Shown piece after piece: positions 38,412 through 50,100 of a stretch of DNA of 64,000 bases (within the stretch, counting starts at the first letter, position 1; each line of letters starts with the position of its first letter). Under the pieces are notes generated by a model, which saw only the letters and a program-made list of their open reading frames with translations, made no database searches and was not told where the DNA came from. The position numbers were made by a program, and so were the translations under genes. The DNA comes from Colletotrichum lupini. Lineage: Eukaryota; Ascomycota; Sordariomycetes; Glomerellales; Glomerellaceae. The DNA is taken from positions 434,001 through 498,000 of the forward strand of contig NC_064676.1 in NCBI RefSeq assembly GCF_023278565.1, given 5' to 3'.

Positions 38412-41342
38412 ATGTCAGGCTCGCCTCAAGAGTCCGGCCAGACGAGCTCCGGCTCCAGCAACACACCGCCGAATCCTTTCGAGAATCCAGCACAGGAACA
38501 GCCCAAGCTTCGAACACCGCCATTGCTTCACCCTTCGTCGGCAACACCGCAGGCTCGAAAGGAGAAGAAGGAGAAGAAGAAGGTTGGCTTCCATGCCGAC
38601 AGCCCTCAGCCTAGCCAGACACCCCTGGTAGACAATCGGCCACCAAGCATCGTGATTGACGATGACTACTTCGCGCAGTCAATGTCCCCCGAAGTTAACC
38701 CCTTTGATACACCTGGACGCATTGCTACTCCAAGACGAGACAACGACGCAACCCCAGCGGGAGCTCCAGATGCCGGTGAGCTACGTCGTGCTTTAACTCA
38801 GGTCTTGATTTCGGAGAACCAGGAGAACAATCCTTCCGAGACACCTGCCCGGCCCCGGCCCGTGCTCCGCCGTAACACCAGCTACGATGCACCCGAGGAA
38901 AGACAGAAAGCCGACCTCGCTGAGCAAACTGCCGGCGAGCGGCAGCAGCGTTCGGGTTTGGAGGCCCGCCAGCGTGCCAATCGCTTGGCTGTAAGTGTCG
39001 AGAACTACTCCTCACCCCCTTCTCGTCGCAACTCCATCGACGGATACAACCCATTTAGCGATGATGAGGAAACCGACCAGGTCACCGGCTTGAGCTCGGC
39101 GGTTGATGGATCGGATGAGCGACGAAAGGTCCGGTCCCGTCCCAGAAAGAACTCACACTTGGATGCCGAGAATCTCGTCCGATCTCACACCAGACGAGCC
39201 AAGAAGGGTGGCCGAGGACCGAATGACTACTTCAAGTACGAGGCGCCTGCAGGTGCCCGATCTGGCACTGCCACGCCCACTTTGGAGCAGTCTTACGCTC
39301 ACGACTATGTTCCGCCCCCGAAGCAGTATCACGGAGGCATTCTATCATCGCTCCTCAAGCTCTACAACGAGAATGGCAGCGGCGGTAGCAGTGGTCGAAA
39401 CACGCCGGGTTCCAACACACCAGCTACAGCTACGCCCAATCACTCGCCTCCGGGCTCTATGCCAGCCTCCGCTGCGCCCTCAACCCCTGGATCACCTCGG
39501 CCTTCTCGCCCCAACAGTGGCTTGTTCAACTACCACAAGAAGCAAGGCTCTCGTTCCTCCATGGCTCTAGCTGAGCTTATGAAGTCGTCGTCCGCCATGG
39601 CAGGGCCGGCTTCGAGTGTGTTTAGCCAGGGCTTCACCGAGAAGCTCAAGACCGAGCCCCCATCACGGCCGAAGAGGAAGAAGTCTGGAGTCTGGGGCGG
39701 ATCTTCACCAAAGTCATCAAAGTCTGAAGACAAGCACCGCATTACTAAGCACATTGCTCAGATCTTGTCGAGGCATAAGTATCTCGTCAACCTGTGCAGG
39801 GCGCTGATGATGTACGGAGCTCCAACCCACAGACTGGAGGAGTACATGAAGATGTCGGCACGAGTCCTGGAGATCGAGGGTCAGTTCCTCTACATTCCCG
39901 GCTGTATGATTATCAGTTTCGACGACAGCGCGACCCACACCACCGAGGTCAAGATCGTCCGCTCGGCACACGGTGTCGATCTGGGCAAGCTGCGCGACGT
40001 GCATGACATCTATAAGCAGGTTGTCCACGATTTGATCAGCGCCGATGAGGCTACCATCATGTTGGAGAGCATTACAGCTCGCAAGCTCAAGTTCGGCAAT
40101 TGGATGCGCGTGCCCGTCTATGGCCTCGCCAGTGTGTGTGTCGCCCCCTTCGCCTTTCAGGGACGCTTCATCGACTTGCCCATCGCTTTCATTCTTGGTT
40201 GCATCCTGGGCTGGATGCAATTGATCCTTGCCCCGAGCAACGAGCTGTATGCGAACGTCTTTGAAATCACCGCCTCCATCGTCACCTCCTTCTTGGCCCG
40301 CGCCTTCGGCTCCATCAACAACGGCGAATTATTTTGCTTCTCCGCACTGGCGCAGAGCTCCATTGCCCTCATTCTTCCAGGTTACATGGTCCTCTGTAGC
40401 AGTTTGGAGTTGCAAAGCCACAACTTGGTCGCCGGCAGTGTTCGCATGGTTTATGCAATGATCTACACGCTCTTCCTCGGATACGGAACTACGATTGGCA
40501 CTGCGCTCTACGGCATGATCGACCGCCACGCAGAGTCGAGAACGACCTGCACCAACCCGCTTAATAGGAATTGGTACCTGTTGTTTGTGCCGGGCTTCAC
40601 CCTCTGCCTCTGTATTATCAATCAGGCCAAGTGGAAGCAGACGCCTGTCATGATCACCATCTCACTCGCCGGCTTCCTCGTTAACAGCTACTCGTCCGAC
40701 TTCTTTGTCGGCAACGCTCAGATCTCGAACATGCTTGGCGCACTTACCGTGGGGTTGCTAGCTAACCTCTACTCCCGCCTTGGCCGCCATGCTCACAACT
40801 ATTTCCTTGACTTCCTCGACTGGTGGGATCTTCGCATGGCCCCGCGCTTCGTTAGCGCTAGCCGCCGTCGCAACGAGCGTCCTCGTCCGGAAATGTACCA
40901 AATGTCTGGCCAAACCGCCGGAGCTGCCGGTCCCACTGGCGTCCATACCCCCGGAGAGAACACTCCCGAAGGATCGGCGCCAGCAACACCCACCACCGCG
41001 GCCTTCTCTGAGAAGGACAAGGCCCAAGGTGTCGTCCCGGAGCGGAAGCGCACCGTCGGATATGGACTCGCCGCCGCCGCTATGCTTCCAGCTATATTTG
41101 TGCAGGTCCCTAGTGGTCTCGCGGCTGGCGGGTCATTGTTGGCAGGTGTCACGTCGGCTGATCAGATCACGAACAATAACGGTACTTCGACATCAACCGA
41201 CAGTTCAGACCTTAACAACTCGGCCTTTGCGGTTCTTCTTAGCGTTATTCAGGTCGCTATTGGCATCACCGTTGGGTTATTTATGAGCGCCCTCATGGTT
41301 TACCCTCTGGGTAAGAGAAGAAGTGGCCTACTCAGCTTCTAG
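38412..41342 (+). CDS. PRM10: Prm10-like membrane protein (ThrE/DUF1212 family), 976 aa
   Basis: Single exon. Residues 1 to about 430 are a hydrophilic Ser/Pro/Thr-rich cytosolic region with basic clusters (KEKKEKKKVGF) and repeated NTPxxxTP-like patterns, probably phosphorylated. Residues about 440-930 form the ThrE domain: a soluble N-terminal subdomain (KYLVNLCRALMMYGAPTHRLEEYM, then LYIPGCMIISFDD) followed by about ten hydrophobic segments beginning WMRVPVYGLASVCVAPFAF and ending at LFMSALMVYPLGKRR. In yeast PRM10 is a pheromone-regulated membrane protein of uncertain role; bacterial ThrE exports threonine and serine. Export or vacuolar transport of a small solute is therefore a family-based guess. 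Length and architecture match filamentous-fungal members. Confidence 0.9.
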   Translation: MSGSPQESGQTSSGSSNTPPNPFENPAQEQPKLRTPPLLHPSSATPQARKEKKEKKKVGFHADSPQPSQTPLVDNRPPSIVIDDDYFAQSMSPEVNPFDTPGRIATPRRDNDATPAGAPDAGELRRALTQVLISENQENNPSETPARPRPVLRRNTSYDAPEERQKADLAEQTAGERQQRSGLEARQRANRLAVSVENYSSPPSRRNSIDGYNPFSDDEETDQVTGLSSAVDGSDERRKVRSRPRKNSHLDAENLVRSHTRRAKKGGRGPNDYFKYEAPAGARSGTATPTLEQSYAHDYVPPPKQYHGGILSSLLKLYNENGSGGSSGRNTPGSNTPATATPNHSPPGSMPASAAPSTPGSPRPSRPNSGLFNYHKKQGSRSSMALAELMKSSSAMAGPASSVFSQGFTEKLKTEPPSRPKRKKSGVWGGSSPKSSKSEDKHRITKHIAQILSRHKYLVNLCRALMMYGAPTHRLEEYMKMSARVLEIEGQFLYIPGCMIISFDDSATHTTEVKIVRSAHGVDLGKLRDVHDIYKQVVHDLISADEATIMLESITARKLKFGNWMRVPVYGLASVCVAPFAFQGRFIDLPIAFILGCILGWMQLILAPSNELYANVFEITASIVTSFLARAFGSINNGELFCFSALAQSSIALILPGYMVLCSSLELQSHNLVAGSVRMVYAMIYTLFLGYGTTIGTALYGMIDRHAESRTTCTNPLNRNWYLLFVPGFTLCLCIINQAKWKQTPVMITISLAGFLVNSYSSDFFVGNAQISNMLGALTVGLLANLYSRLGRHAHNYFLDFLDWWDLRMAPRFVSASRRRNERPRPEMYQMSGQTAGAAGPTGVHTPGENTPEGSAPATPTTAAFSEKDKAQGVVPERKRTVGYGLAAAAMLPAIFVQVPSGLAAGGSLLAGVTSADQITNNNGTSTSTDSSDLNNSAFAVLLSVIQVAIGITVGLFMSALMVYPLGKRRSGLLSF

Positions 41343-42632
41343 TTAGTGCGATTTCACACGGTTATACCGGCATGGTTTTGGCTCTCGCCACTCTTTGGAA
41401 AGCTTTTCAACAATCCGAGGTGGAAGCACGAGCCGGATGTGGAGTTGGGGTTCGCGGCAGAAAGCTGGGCACAAGAGGAGGATTCATTGGCGTTTAAGAA
41501 GGCGTATAGAAGGGCAAGCATATGAAATAGCACTGTGGCGTTTGTCGGTAGCGTTCGTTTGGATTTGGTTGGATTCACTTTGTTCTTTCAAGCATTGGCC
41601 ACGGAGTAACAGTACAAGACGTCGGATCTTGGCGGTGACAAATACAGCACTAGACAATATGAAGACTATAGACGTAGAGATAGAACAACTGGATTCGAGC
41701 TCAGCTCTCCATACTTTATGTTTCATCCTTTTGCTCTTTCTGACTTGCCTTTGTCACAAGTTCGATGTTGTACGCCTCCCTTGTGTTTCAATGCCGCTAC
41801 CACAGGCAGTTGTAAGAATATTGGCGAGGGCAAGCGACGCATTCAATTTCGATTACGCTGACTTCTAATGCTCCCATGACGCATAGGGTAGGGAGGTTCA
41901 TAGGCACAATCCGGACCAGCTGTTCTTCTTTATTCAGACTTAACACCATGTCACGATCATTACCAACCTCTTCGGCCTCGATGTCGAAGGAAATGCATTT
42001 ATCGTTTGCTGATGCCATGGAACCGACTCCCACCATACTCAACTCCGATGGTGATGATGCCCCAGCAAGGTCCTCGATGAGCAAGTTGGCGCTTAAACTT
42101 TGCTGCTAAAGAGAAGAAGATGGTGATTTACCCTCATAAAGGTATACGATAGTTGGTCTGGTGGTGTACCCTAGGAAACGGTGTTGTACCTTGACGGCAT
42201 ATAGGAGGCTATATATTTCGGAGCATCTCCACCAAATTGTTTGATTAATCTAGGAGAAACACCACTCACTCCTGTCTGATACAACTCACTAGTCCTCGGT
42301 TTACTGTCTACGTTCAGAAGCTCTCTAGAGTTCTGCACAATATCACTGTACCACATTACCGAACCATCAGAGCTTGATACTTTATCAGACAGAGTCGGTC
42401 CAGCTGTTCTACAACTTACATGCTGTCACTCTTACAATTCACAAAAAACACCGAGTACACCTCATCACACTTCCTGGTCAGAAGTTCACAGGCTTCTCAG
42501 CCAATCTCATCTACCTCTACCAATACTCCTCACCCTCAGCAAACCTGGTCAGGACTACAGAGTCTTCTCCCCAGCTCCACCCACCTCACCTCACCAAGCC
42601 CATCGCCTTCACCAAACAAACAAACATCCACA
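41343..42632. other. Intergenic region
   Basis: 3' flank of the Prm10-like gene and 5' flank of the basic-protein gene. Overlapping open frames (for example 41395-41868) show no domain. A CT-rich leader-like stretch with several CACC and CCAC runs (42520-42630) precedes the next start. Confidence 0.5.
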
Positions 42633-43214
42633 ATGCTCCGCATCTTCAACCACATGGTCCCCTACCCCCGGCCCAAGGGCTTCCTCGTCCCAGACCCGGA
42701 AGCCTACAAAGGCCTGGACGCAATCCAACAGCATGGCACCGCCACGTCAGACCTCGCCCAGCGCACAGGACGCGTCCGCTGCCTCGCCATTACGCAGCAG
42801 GATAAACTCCGCGAAGAGCTAGCCTACCTCAAAGAGTGCCAGCTCCACGATCACGCGCGCATGGACGAGGACTACGGCATGAGGATGCAGGGCTGCAATA
42901 TGCAGTTCCGGCCTGGTGGACTCGGTTCTGGTGCTGCTGATATGTACCCGAGGAAGATGTCGAATAATGACATCTTGATGGCGAAGAGGATTGAGAAGTG
43001 CTACCGGAGGCGGATGAAGGAGTTGAAGGAGGAGAAGAGGAAGAATGCGATTTGGTTGGATTTGTGGTATGATCAGCAGGTTGTTAAGGTTGATCGCCTG
43101 TTGAGGAAGGAGTGGGATCAGAGTGGGGAGTGTGAGGGATATCCGTATTGGGCGGCGGAGAGGCGCGAGGTGAAGCGCAAGATGAAGCGCAAGGTGAAGC
43201 GTTCTGCGAAGTAA
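42633..43214 (+). CDS. Basic Lys/Arg-rich protein, 193 aa, unknown function
   Basis: I start at ATG 42633 (context CCACAATGC) although the frame stays open upstream, because the upstream part is low-complexity Ser/Thr/Pro typical of translated leader. Residues 1-50 are MLRIFNHMVPYPRPKGFLVPD and following; a Met/Gly-rich stretch (MRMQGCNMQFRPGGLG) is in the middle. From about residue 115 there is a strongly charged helix (RRRMKELKEEKRKN), and the end is basic (KRKMKRKVKRSAK), which could be a nuclear signal or nucleic-acid contact. Codon third positions shift from C-rich to G-rich midway. No family recognised, no signal peptide. Confidence 0.65.
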   Translation: MLRIFNHMVPYPRPKGFLVPDPEAYKGLDAIQQHGTATSDLAQRTGRVRCLAITQQDKLREELAYLKECQLHDHARMDEDYGMRMQGCNMQFRPGGLGSGAADMYPRKMSNNDILMAKRIEKCYRRRMKELKEEKRKNAIWLDLWYDQQVVKVDRLLRKEWDQSGECEGYPYWAAERREVKRKMKRKVKRSAK

Positions 43215-44159
43215 GACTTCAAGGGGATGTATGAGTACATTCCCTTACGACATATCACGACCGGCGTACGTTCATGAGAATACGACTGGGTGCTGGATAC
43301 GTTGAGTCGGGTCTGCTTCTTGAGGACATACTACACTACAACTACACTACTGATTCTCATCGAGAGACCGGGACGTACATGTCATGAGGCATGGCCTGTG
43401 TTGCAAACATCACGCACACAGAAAAATGCAAGACATTCATAAATATACAAACCACGATTGCCCCTCATAACTATTCTGAAATCACTCGCTGTACTTCTGT
43501 TCAAGTTTGCAACTTCCTCTGTTAAGTGATGAGACGAGCGGGCCATCTGGGGTCATAGAGCAAGTTTGAGACAGTCGTGGTATAGCATCAACCCAAGGCA
43601 TTGCCAATTTTACCATCTTCCTAACGAGATTCACCCGGCTCCGAGAAATTCGCCACTTTTCTTAAATCTTTCTTCCTGAAATCACCAGAAATAGCCGAGA
43701 CATGCCACCGCACCCTGCTTTCAGATGAAACCGCATCTCTTTTTCAGCGAACAGCCTCCCAAGACAGATCATGTCGATGCCACATAGACTCTGAGGCTTG
43801 TAGAGGATGCACACGTTTATGTTTTGGTTCCAATTCCGGGGGTTGAACACACTCGCCGAGTAAACTAGATTGATGTTGGGAAGTTGTACTGACGATAGAG
43901 GAGGTCTGGAGCAGACTGTAATCAGCCCATTGCAGATAATACGCGTCACGTCCAGTGAGAATGGCTTCTTCAAGTCTCTGCTGCTGGACTTCTACGGTAG
44001 GAAGGTAAACCGGGTTTATCATTTTCGGTATTGGTAGAGAGAAAATTACTCAATGCTCCCTTTAGGGCGGCTAATTATTCCGTGTGCTCGATAATGGGCT
44101 TCTAGTTTGCCATTTCCAGTCTATATCGTTGTTGAAAACCGATACTGCTAGGAGTCAGA
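43215..44159. other. Intergenic region
   Basis: No supported gene. A minus-strand open frame (43973-43662) has no domain or splice support. Confidence 0.45.
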
Positions 44160-45330
44160 ATCGTTTATATGCAGGCGACATCTACACCGACCAATTTTGA
44201 GGGAGCCCCAAGAATTACCAAGGAGTATACCTTAGGTTCGACAGAGAATCATCGTTAATTTTGAGGAATGTCATCGACATCTCGACGATCTTGACTTAGA
44301 CTTCATGGACGAAGAAGAAGACATTGTTGGGCTGGCATCGCCGGATCTCAGACTTGATGATGCCGCACTATTGGTTTGTGACCATGAGGTCCCTGCATAA
44401 ACCTTGATCAACAAGCGGTGGGGGTGGTTCAACGTCGAAGACGTTCATCTAGTCACTTTCAACGACAACGGTTTTGGAAATCTCGTCCTCTCTAGTCACA
44501 AGAAACAGCTACTCTCATCTCTCATTATGTCTCAGAACTTAGAAGGATTTAGTACCGATGACTTCGTCGAGGGTAAAGGAAAAGGTGTTATCATTCTGCT
44601 AAACGGTCGGTCCTCCTGGCGTTGGGAAAACATTCACTGCAGGCAAGACATAACCCCCCCCCCCCCCCACACACACACAACAACCTGAGATCCACCACTG
44701 ACTACTTGATATAGAGGTGGTGGCAGATCACGCTCGCCGCCCACTTCTCACGGCCAATTCAGGCCAATTCATTGGCTCGCCGGCTGAAGTCGAAGTATCT
44801 CTAGCTAAACTGCTTCAAAGTGCTACACGGTGGGGAGCTCTAGTGCTATTAGACGAAGCAGATGTTTTTATGCAAGCTCGTAACTTGCAAGATCTGGAGC
44901 GCAACGGAATTGTTTCCAGTGAGTATAATATATCCTCGCTTATGGAGGGAGAAGCGACTCAGTACTTATATGGCCAGTGCTGCTGCGCACCCTTGAGTAC
45001 TTTGAAGGGACCCTCTTCTTAACAACCAACCGGGTTGGAACGATTGATAGCGCTTTCATGTCCCGTTTTCACCTGACGCTCTCCTACGAGCCCCTTTCCG
45101 AATCAGCGAGAAGACAACTCTGGGATACCTGGATAACACGAGCATGTCGTGGACAGCGTCCTATTTAGGTCAAAGAAGAGCTTTTCGTCCAGTCATCGGT
45201 GTTGAATGTCAGTAGACGGGACATCAAAAACATCTCACTGCTAGCTCAAGGATTGGCAAAATCCGGCTAGCGTGATATGGCTTCGAAGGTATTTGGAATG
45301 GAGTTAACGCGATGACACAGTTCCAGGAAG
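44160..45330 (+). pseudogene. Decayed AAA+ ATPase gene
   Basis: Segments across this region match the AAA domain of a large fungal ATPase family: GFSTDDFVEGKGKGVIILLNG, VVADHARRPLLTANSGQF, WGALVLLDEADVF (Walker B, intact), LEYFEGTLFLTTNRVGTID (sensor 1), and a lid with NVSRRDIKN. Walker A is broken by a tandem CGGT duplication (44604-44611) that shifts the frame just before the GVGKT codons. In-frame stops occur at 44398-44400, 45166-45168 and 45268-45270. Two introns are still visible: 44643-44714, with a GC donor (CAG|GCAAGA) and a C-rich/CA-rich interior, and 44919-44977 (GTGAGT...GGCCAG). The expected N-terminal half of such proteins is mostly missing or unrecognisable, so this is a 5'-truncated pseudogene. 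Confidence 0.82.
44648..44681 (+). repeat. Homopolymer C run followed by a CA microsatellite
   Basis: About 14 consecutive C (with the sequence TAA before it) run into a short ACACAC tract, lying in the presumptive GC-AG intron of the AAA pseudogene. It is a likely site of length error or polymorphism. Confidence 0.7.
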
Positions 45331-46573
45331 ACTGTAGTGTCAGTGTCACTCGTCAAGAGGCTGAAAAGAGATGGGATCCAAAGGTTCCGGACTCGAAACC
45401 GATGCCTTCAAAATCATGGCTTAAGACACTTTGCGAGTGGTGGTGGTCATGATTATCTGGATACACGGCAACCAGCGGACGGCGGGATGTGTTGTCTTAT
45501 CGCAACTGGATTATGTTCGGACAATTGCGGCAATTAACGGAAGGCACCGAGGTATAGTGCGGCGAGAAATACTTTTGCTCGTTGCAGAGACTTGCAAACG
45601 TATGGGATTATTGTGCCGCCTGCGTTTGTCGTATTGATGATGCAGCCATATTGTACGTGGAGAGGAATGGGTGGGTAGGTTTGAGGCTATTTGAAAGAAG
45701 GCATGGAGCATTCCCGTTGCATTGTCGTGGAGGCCAGGATTTGGACGAGTCAAACTCCTTGTAGGCTTCCATCCTTGGCAGACTTCAACGTGCCCGTGGG
45801 AATTGACGTCTAGGAGGTCCCAATTCACAGTGTGATGGAAAATGATACAGTTCTCTTTACACGAAAAAGATACCAGGGCGTATCAAAATGCCCGCAAAGT
45901 TGCAGCCTTTTCCCTCATAAGGTAGTTAAACGTCCTGACGTAGCAGGACGTAACTCAGCAGCGCATCATAGAGACACATTCCTTTTCAGCGCAGAAAACA
46001 GCTCACAGGCTCCGTGATGTGGATTTGCCAAGAACCGAAATCGCGTTCAGCGACATTACACCCCAAGCAGCATCCAATAACGTCCTCAAAAAACCCAGTC
46101 TGAGTGTGCGGGACTGCCGGCCGGGGTAGCATCAATGACCCAGCCAACAGCCGACACTAGCTCCGTTGGGCAGCTCCTAAAGTTCGCGCGGGCTTGGCGA
46201 TCATGATAAGCTTAAATGCTCCTGCCGCATGCTCTCCATCCCCCGAGAGACTGAACGGTGTTTGTGGGCTTCTGAGTAACGGGCTTCCTGTTTCTGTCTA
46301 CTCATTGTATTGCGTGCCATGACGGCGAAAGCCGTTGGCATATTGAGATGCCTGTTTGGGGCAACGGGTCCTGCCGCCGTCCTGGCTGATCCTCCACATC
46401 CCGCAAGTGCTGGGCGGGAGGCCGTATATACTTCGCTTCTCTTTAGGGTCGTGATGAGTGTATTTAAAGGGGGCTTCTTTCCAGACTCTTGGCTAGAGAG
46501 GTTCTCTTGCTCTCTTCGTTGCACCTGCACCATTCATCAACGGACGTCGCTCATCAACGAGACAATCTGAACG
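45331..46573. other. Intergenic region with the aminopeptidase promoter
   Basis: Possible further debris of the AAA pseudogene occurs at the left, without a recognisable match. A TATA-like TATTTAAA lies at 46461-46468, 106 bp before the aminopeptidase ATG. Confidence 0.5.
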
Positions 46574-48025
46574 ATGCATCTCAACGCTGCTCTCGCGATC
46601 CTCGCGGCCTCCAGGGTTGCCCTGGCTGCGCCTGCCACTGAGGAGACTCAAGTTGACCCTGCGCTCCGTCTGATCAAGACGTCCGAGGCCGACGCCGGCA
46701 CTTGGGTCACGGAGGACCAGAAGATTGAGGAGTATGTCAACAAGGACGTCGGCTTCATTGACATCACCGACATCGTCGTAAGTCTCAACTGTTTCCCGTT
46801 GATTCATGGAATACGCTAACCCGTCAAAGGACGAGGAGGTCTTGGCGGTCCTGTCCACCCCGCCTGAGGAGGTCCTTGAGGCCAGAGTGACATACCCCAC
46901 CACTCTGTCCCACGTCACCGAGGCAAACACCCTCATCGCGTCGGTCTCCAACACCAACCCCCAGACCTGGTTGAAGACTTTGACCGAGTAAGTCACTCAG
47001 GAGCCCTAATCCAACTAGCAAGTGCGTGCTGATAACTTCTAGCTTCTACAACCGCTACTACCGCTCCACCTACGGTACCCAAGCCGCCACCTGGTTGTTC
47101 AACCAGGTCAAGACTGTTGCTGCTGCCAACTCGGCCATCACTGTCACTCAGTTCACCCACTCCTTCAGCCAGCCGTCCATCATCGTCAAGATTCCCGGAA
47201 CCAGCTCTGACCTCGGTATGTCGAACCGTCCGTCTCCATCGTAGCCTTCCATGTGCTAATCGTGACCATCAGTCATTGTTGGTGCCCACTTCGACTCCAC
47301 CGGAGGATCTTCCACTGCCCGTGGACCCGGTGCTGACGACAACGGCTCCGGTGTCGTTGTCATTCTCGAGGCTCTCCGCGTCCTCGCCAACGCTGGCTTC
47401 AAGCCCAAGAACACCCTCGAGTTCCATTTCTACGCCGGTGAGGAGGGCGGCCTTCTCGGCTCCCAGGCTGTCTTCGCCAACTATAAGTCCGCCGGAAAGA
47501 CCGTCCTTGCCTTCGTCAACCAGGATATGGCCGGTTACTCTCCTTCTGGAAAGCTCTCAGTCTACAACGACTACGGTAAGCTCATCACTTATGGATAACA
47601 TGCACGCATGTAGTAGTATCGCTGACTCCTGATAGTTGATTCCGCTCTTACCACCTACGTCCGTCTCATTGGAACTCAGTACACCGGTAGCGCGCCCACC
47701 AGCGACGTCTGCGGATACGGGTGCTCCGACCACGCCAGCGCCCGCTCCAACGGCTTCCGTAAGTTGACGCCAATATTTTAGGAAATATGAGACTCAATGG
47801 CTAATCTGATCCGACAGCTGCCGCTTACGTCTGCGATGAGCCCATCGACACCTCCACCCCCTACATCCACAGCCCCAACGACGTGAGTTGCCAGCACTCC
47901 CACTTTAGCAATCGATCAAATGCTGACTTGATATGCAACAGAGCTACGACACTATCCAGTGGTCTGCCGTCCTCCGCCACTCCAAGTTCACCGTTGGTTT
48001 CTTGGTTGAGGCTTCTTACTTGTAA
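46574..48025 (+). CDS. LAP1: Secreted leucine aminopeptidase, M28 zinc family, 369 aa
   Basis: Seven exons: 46574-46777, 46830-46987, 47043-47215, 47273-47575, 47636-47758, 47818-47882, 47942-48025. All six introns (52-59 nt) are GT-AG and the joined frame gives 369 aa. Signal peptide [20 protein letters not shown] is followed by a propeptide-like segment (about 20-90), then the M28 catalytic domain. Zinc ligands and catalytic residues are in order: GAHFDS (His184), GADDNG (Asp200/201), AGEEGG (Glu235/236), NQDMAG (Asp263) and IHSPND (His338). The enzyme should release N-terminal, mainly hydrophobic, residues from peptides outside the cell. C-rich third codon positions suggest good expression. 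Confidence 0.94.
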
Positions 48026-48591
48026 TCTGTGTAAACATCTAAACAAGCGCGGGGTGATTTCATGTATATACATCCCGACTTGTGTGTCAATATATTACAT
48101 TCAAGAATGCACATAAGCCACAGGCTTTCAAACTAGTGAAACGCTAAAAGTTGTCGTCTTCTTCGTGAACCCTATAGTGTCCGCGCAAAACTGCCTTACT
48201 GGGAAGAGTTTCCCGAGGAAACCCAACGAACACTACTACCCCAACCCATCTCCGCCCATCGGACGTGGAGACATGCAGACTCTTTCTGAAAGAGATTCTA
48301 GATCGACTCCATCAACCTAGGGCGAACACTTGATAAGTCTAGGGCGTGGGACCCCACTTTCTGCCACATACGGTGGTTTCTATGAGACGCAAGGTTTGCA
48401 AGGCGTGGTCGACATGGTTGAATGACTCTTACTAGGTGCATACGCCGTCTTCGGCAGGCATCCCGGCCAGACGGCCTTGGATCCCGAGATACGACTAAAG
48501 GAGAGAAAACTTCGTGCACCGAACTGAACGTTCTCTCTGGCACATATCACGTAGTTACCGTCGAATTCCGGAATCGTTCTCGAAAGCCACG
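48026..48591. other. Intergenic region
   Basis: 3' flank of the aminopeptidase and promoter of the MFS transporter; no RNA or repeat seen. Confidence 0.5.
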
Positions 48592-50100
48592 ATGGGCGCC
48601 TCAGAGGAGCGAGATAGAGTGGCTGTGACCGAATCCCACGATGCGCCGGGCGCTATTGAGCTGGGAGCGATGCGCAGTCCGACGAGTTCTCGCCATCACG
48701 ACCCCGAATCTAGCCCATTGGCCTGGCTATGTGTTTCAGGATCATTTATGTTTCTTTATCCATCATACGGTAAGCGTCTTGATGATACCTTCCTTTCTCT
48801 GAGACTATGCTTATGATTCAATATAGGGTTCATGCAATCTGTTGGAACTGTTCAGTCCTATCTCCAGCTACACCAGCTGAGTGAGTACTCCACTCGCGAT
48901 CTAGGTTGGATCAGCGGAATCTTCACCTCGCTTGCACTGTTCCTTGGAATCCAAGCCGGGCCATTGATGGATGCCTATGGGACGAAGTGGCTGGCTCCCA
49001 TCTCCGTGGCACTCTATGTGCCCGTGTTCTTCATCATGGGTGAATGCACGCAATACTGGCACTTCGTTCTTTGCTTGGGAGTACTGGGCGGCATCGGCGG
49101 TGCCCTCACATCAACAGTCGCTGTGGCAGTTATCGGAAAGCTCTTTAACCGCCGCAAGGGGCTTGCCATGGGAGTCGCCCTGTCCGGATCCTCGTTCGGG
49201 GGTGTGACCATCTCGATGATGCTTCGGTCCATCCTGCCTCGACTGGGCTGGCAGTGGTCCATGAGGATCATGGGATTCCTAGTCCTTGGTATCATGGTTC
49301 TGGGCGTCATTTGTTTCCTCCCCTACCCTCGCCTGTCCACTCCTGTCTCTGGAGCACCCGTCGGGAGAGTCGGAGCCCTGCTCAATTTCTCCGCCTTCCG
49401 CTCCCCTCCATTCGGCTTTATGGCCGGTGGTCTCTTCATGCTGGAATTTGTTCTCTTTGGAATTACCGGCCTATTGCCTACTTTTGCCATTGCTGCAGGC
49501 TTCCCTTCGAACATTGGGTTCTCCCTCGTGGCCATTCTGAACGGTACTTCATGTTTCGGTCGGATCATGACCGGCGTAATCGGCGATAGAATTGGCCACC
49601 TCAACATCCTCCTCATCATGATAGGTATTACGATTGTGTTTACCGGGGTCGTTTTCGTACCTTTTGGAACCAAGCATATCGGTGCTTTGTATGCCTTTGC
49701 CGCGCTTTGGGGCTACGGATCGGGATCCTTTCTTTCGAGCACACCAGGTAAGAAATTTCTATGATCTCTATATTGTTGGACGAAACTGCTGACACAGCTT
49801 AGTCTGTTTAGGAAAGACTTGCGAGCCAAAGGATTACGGGAGGTACTTGGGTAAGTGATGCTCTTCCATCGCTATCGCCTTCTTTGTTGACTAACGATAT
49901 GACTTCAAGGCACCATGAACTTTGTAGTCAGTTCCTCGTTGCTAGTAACCGTCCCCATTGGTGGACAGATGCTGGAGAGTATGGGCGGAACAGCGCTCTC
50001 GGGATTTTATCTTGCTATTCTCTTCTTGGGCGGTGTTTGCTATTTTGCTGCCCGCTCCCTTCTTCTAGGCGGGTGGCTTACGCTGAGAGCCAGTATTTGA
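48592..50100 (+). CDS. MFS transporter, monocarboxylate (SLC16-like) type, 445 aa
   Basis: Exons 48592-48769, 48827-49747, 49803-49850 and 49910-50100, joined in frame through GT-AG introns of 55-59 nt. The short third exon encodes the VCLGKTCEPKDYGRYLG segment seen at this place in fungal monocarboxylate-type MFS proteins. The N terminus (about 45 residues) is cytosolic and charged; TM1 begins at PLAWLCVSGSFMFLYPSYG and is followed by QSYLQLHQLSEYSTRDLGWISG. Further marks are NRRKGLAMGVALSGSSFGG (MFS loop and TM5) and GRIMTGVIGDRIGHLNIL in the second half. About twelve hydrophobic segments are visible. Yeast relatives (Mch proteins) include a riboflavin transporter, so the substrate need not be a carboxylate. 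Confidence 0.92.
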
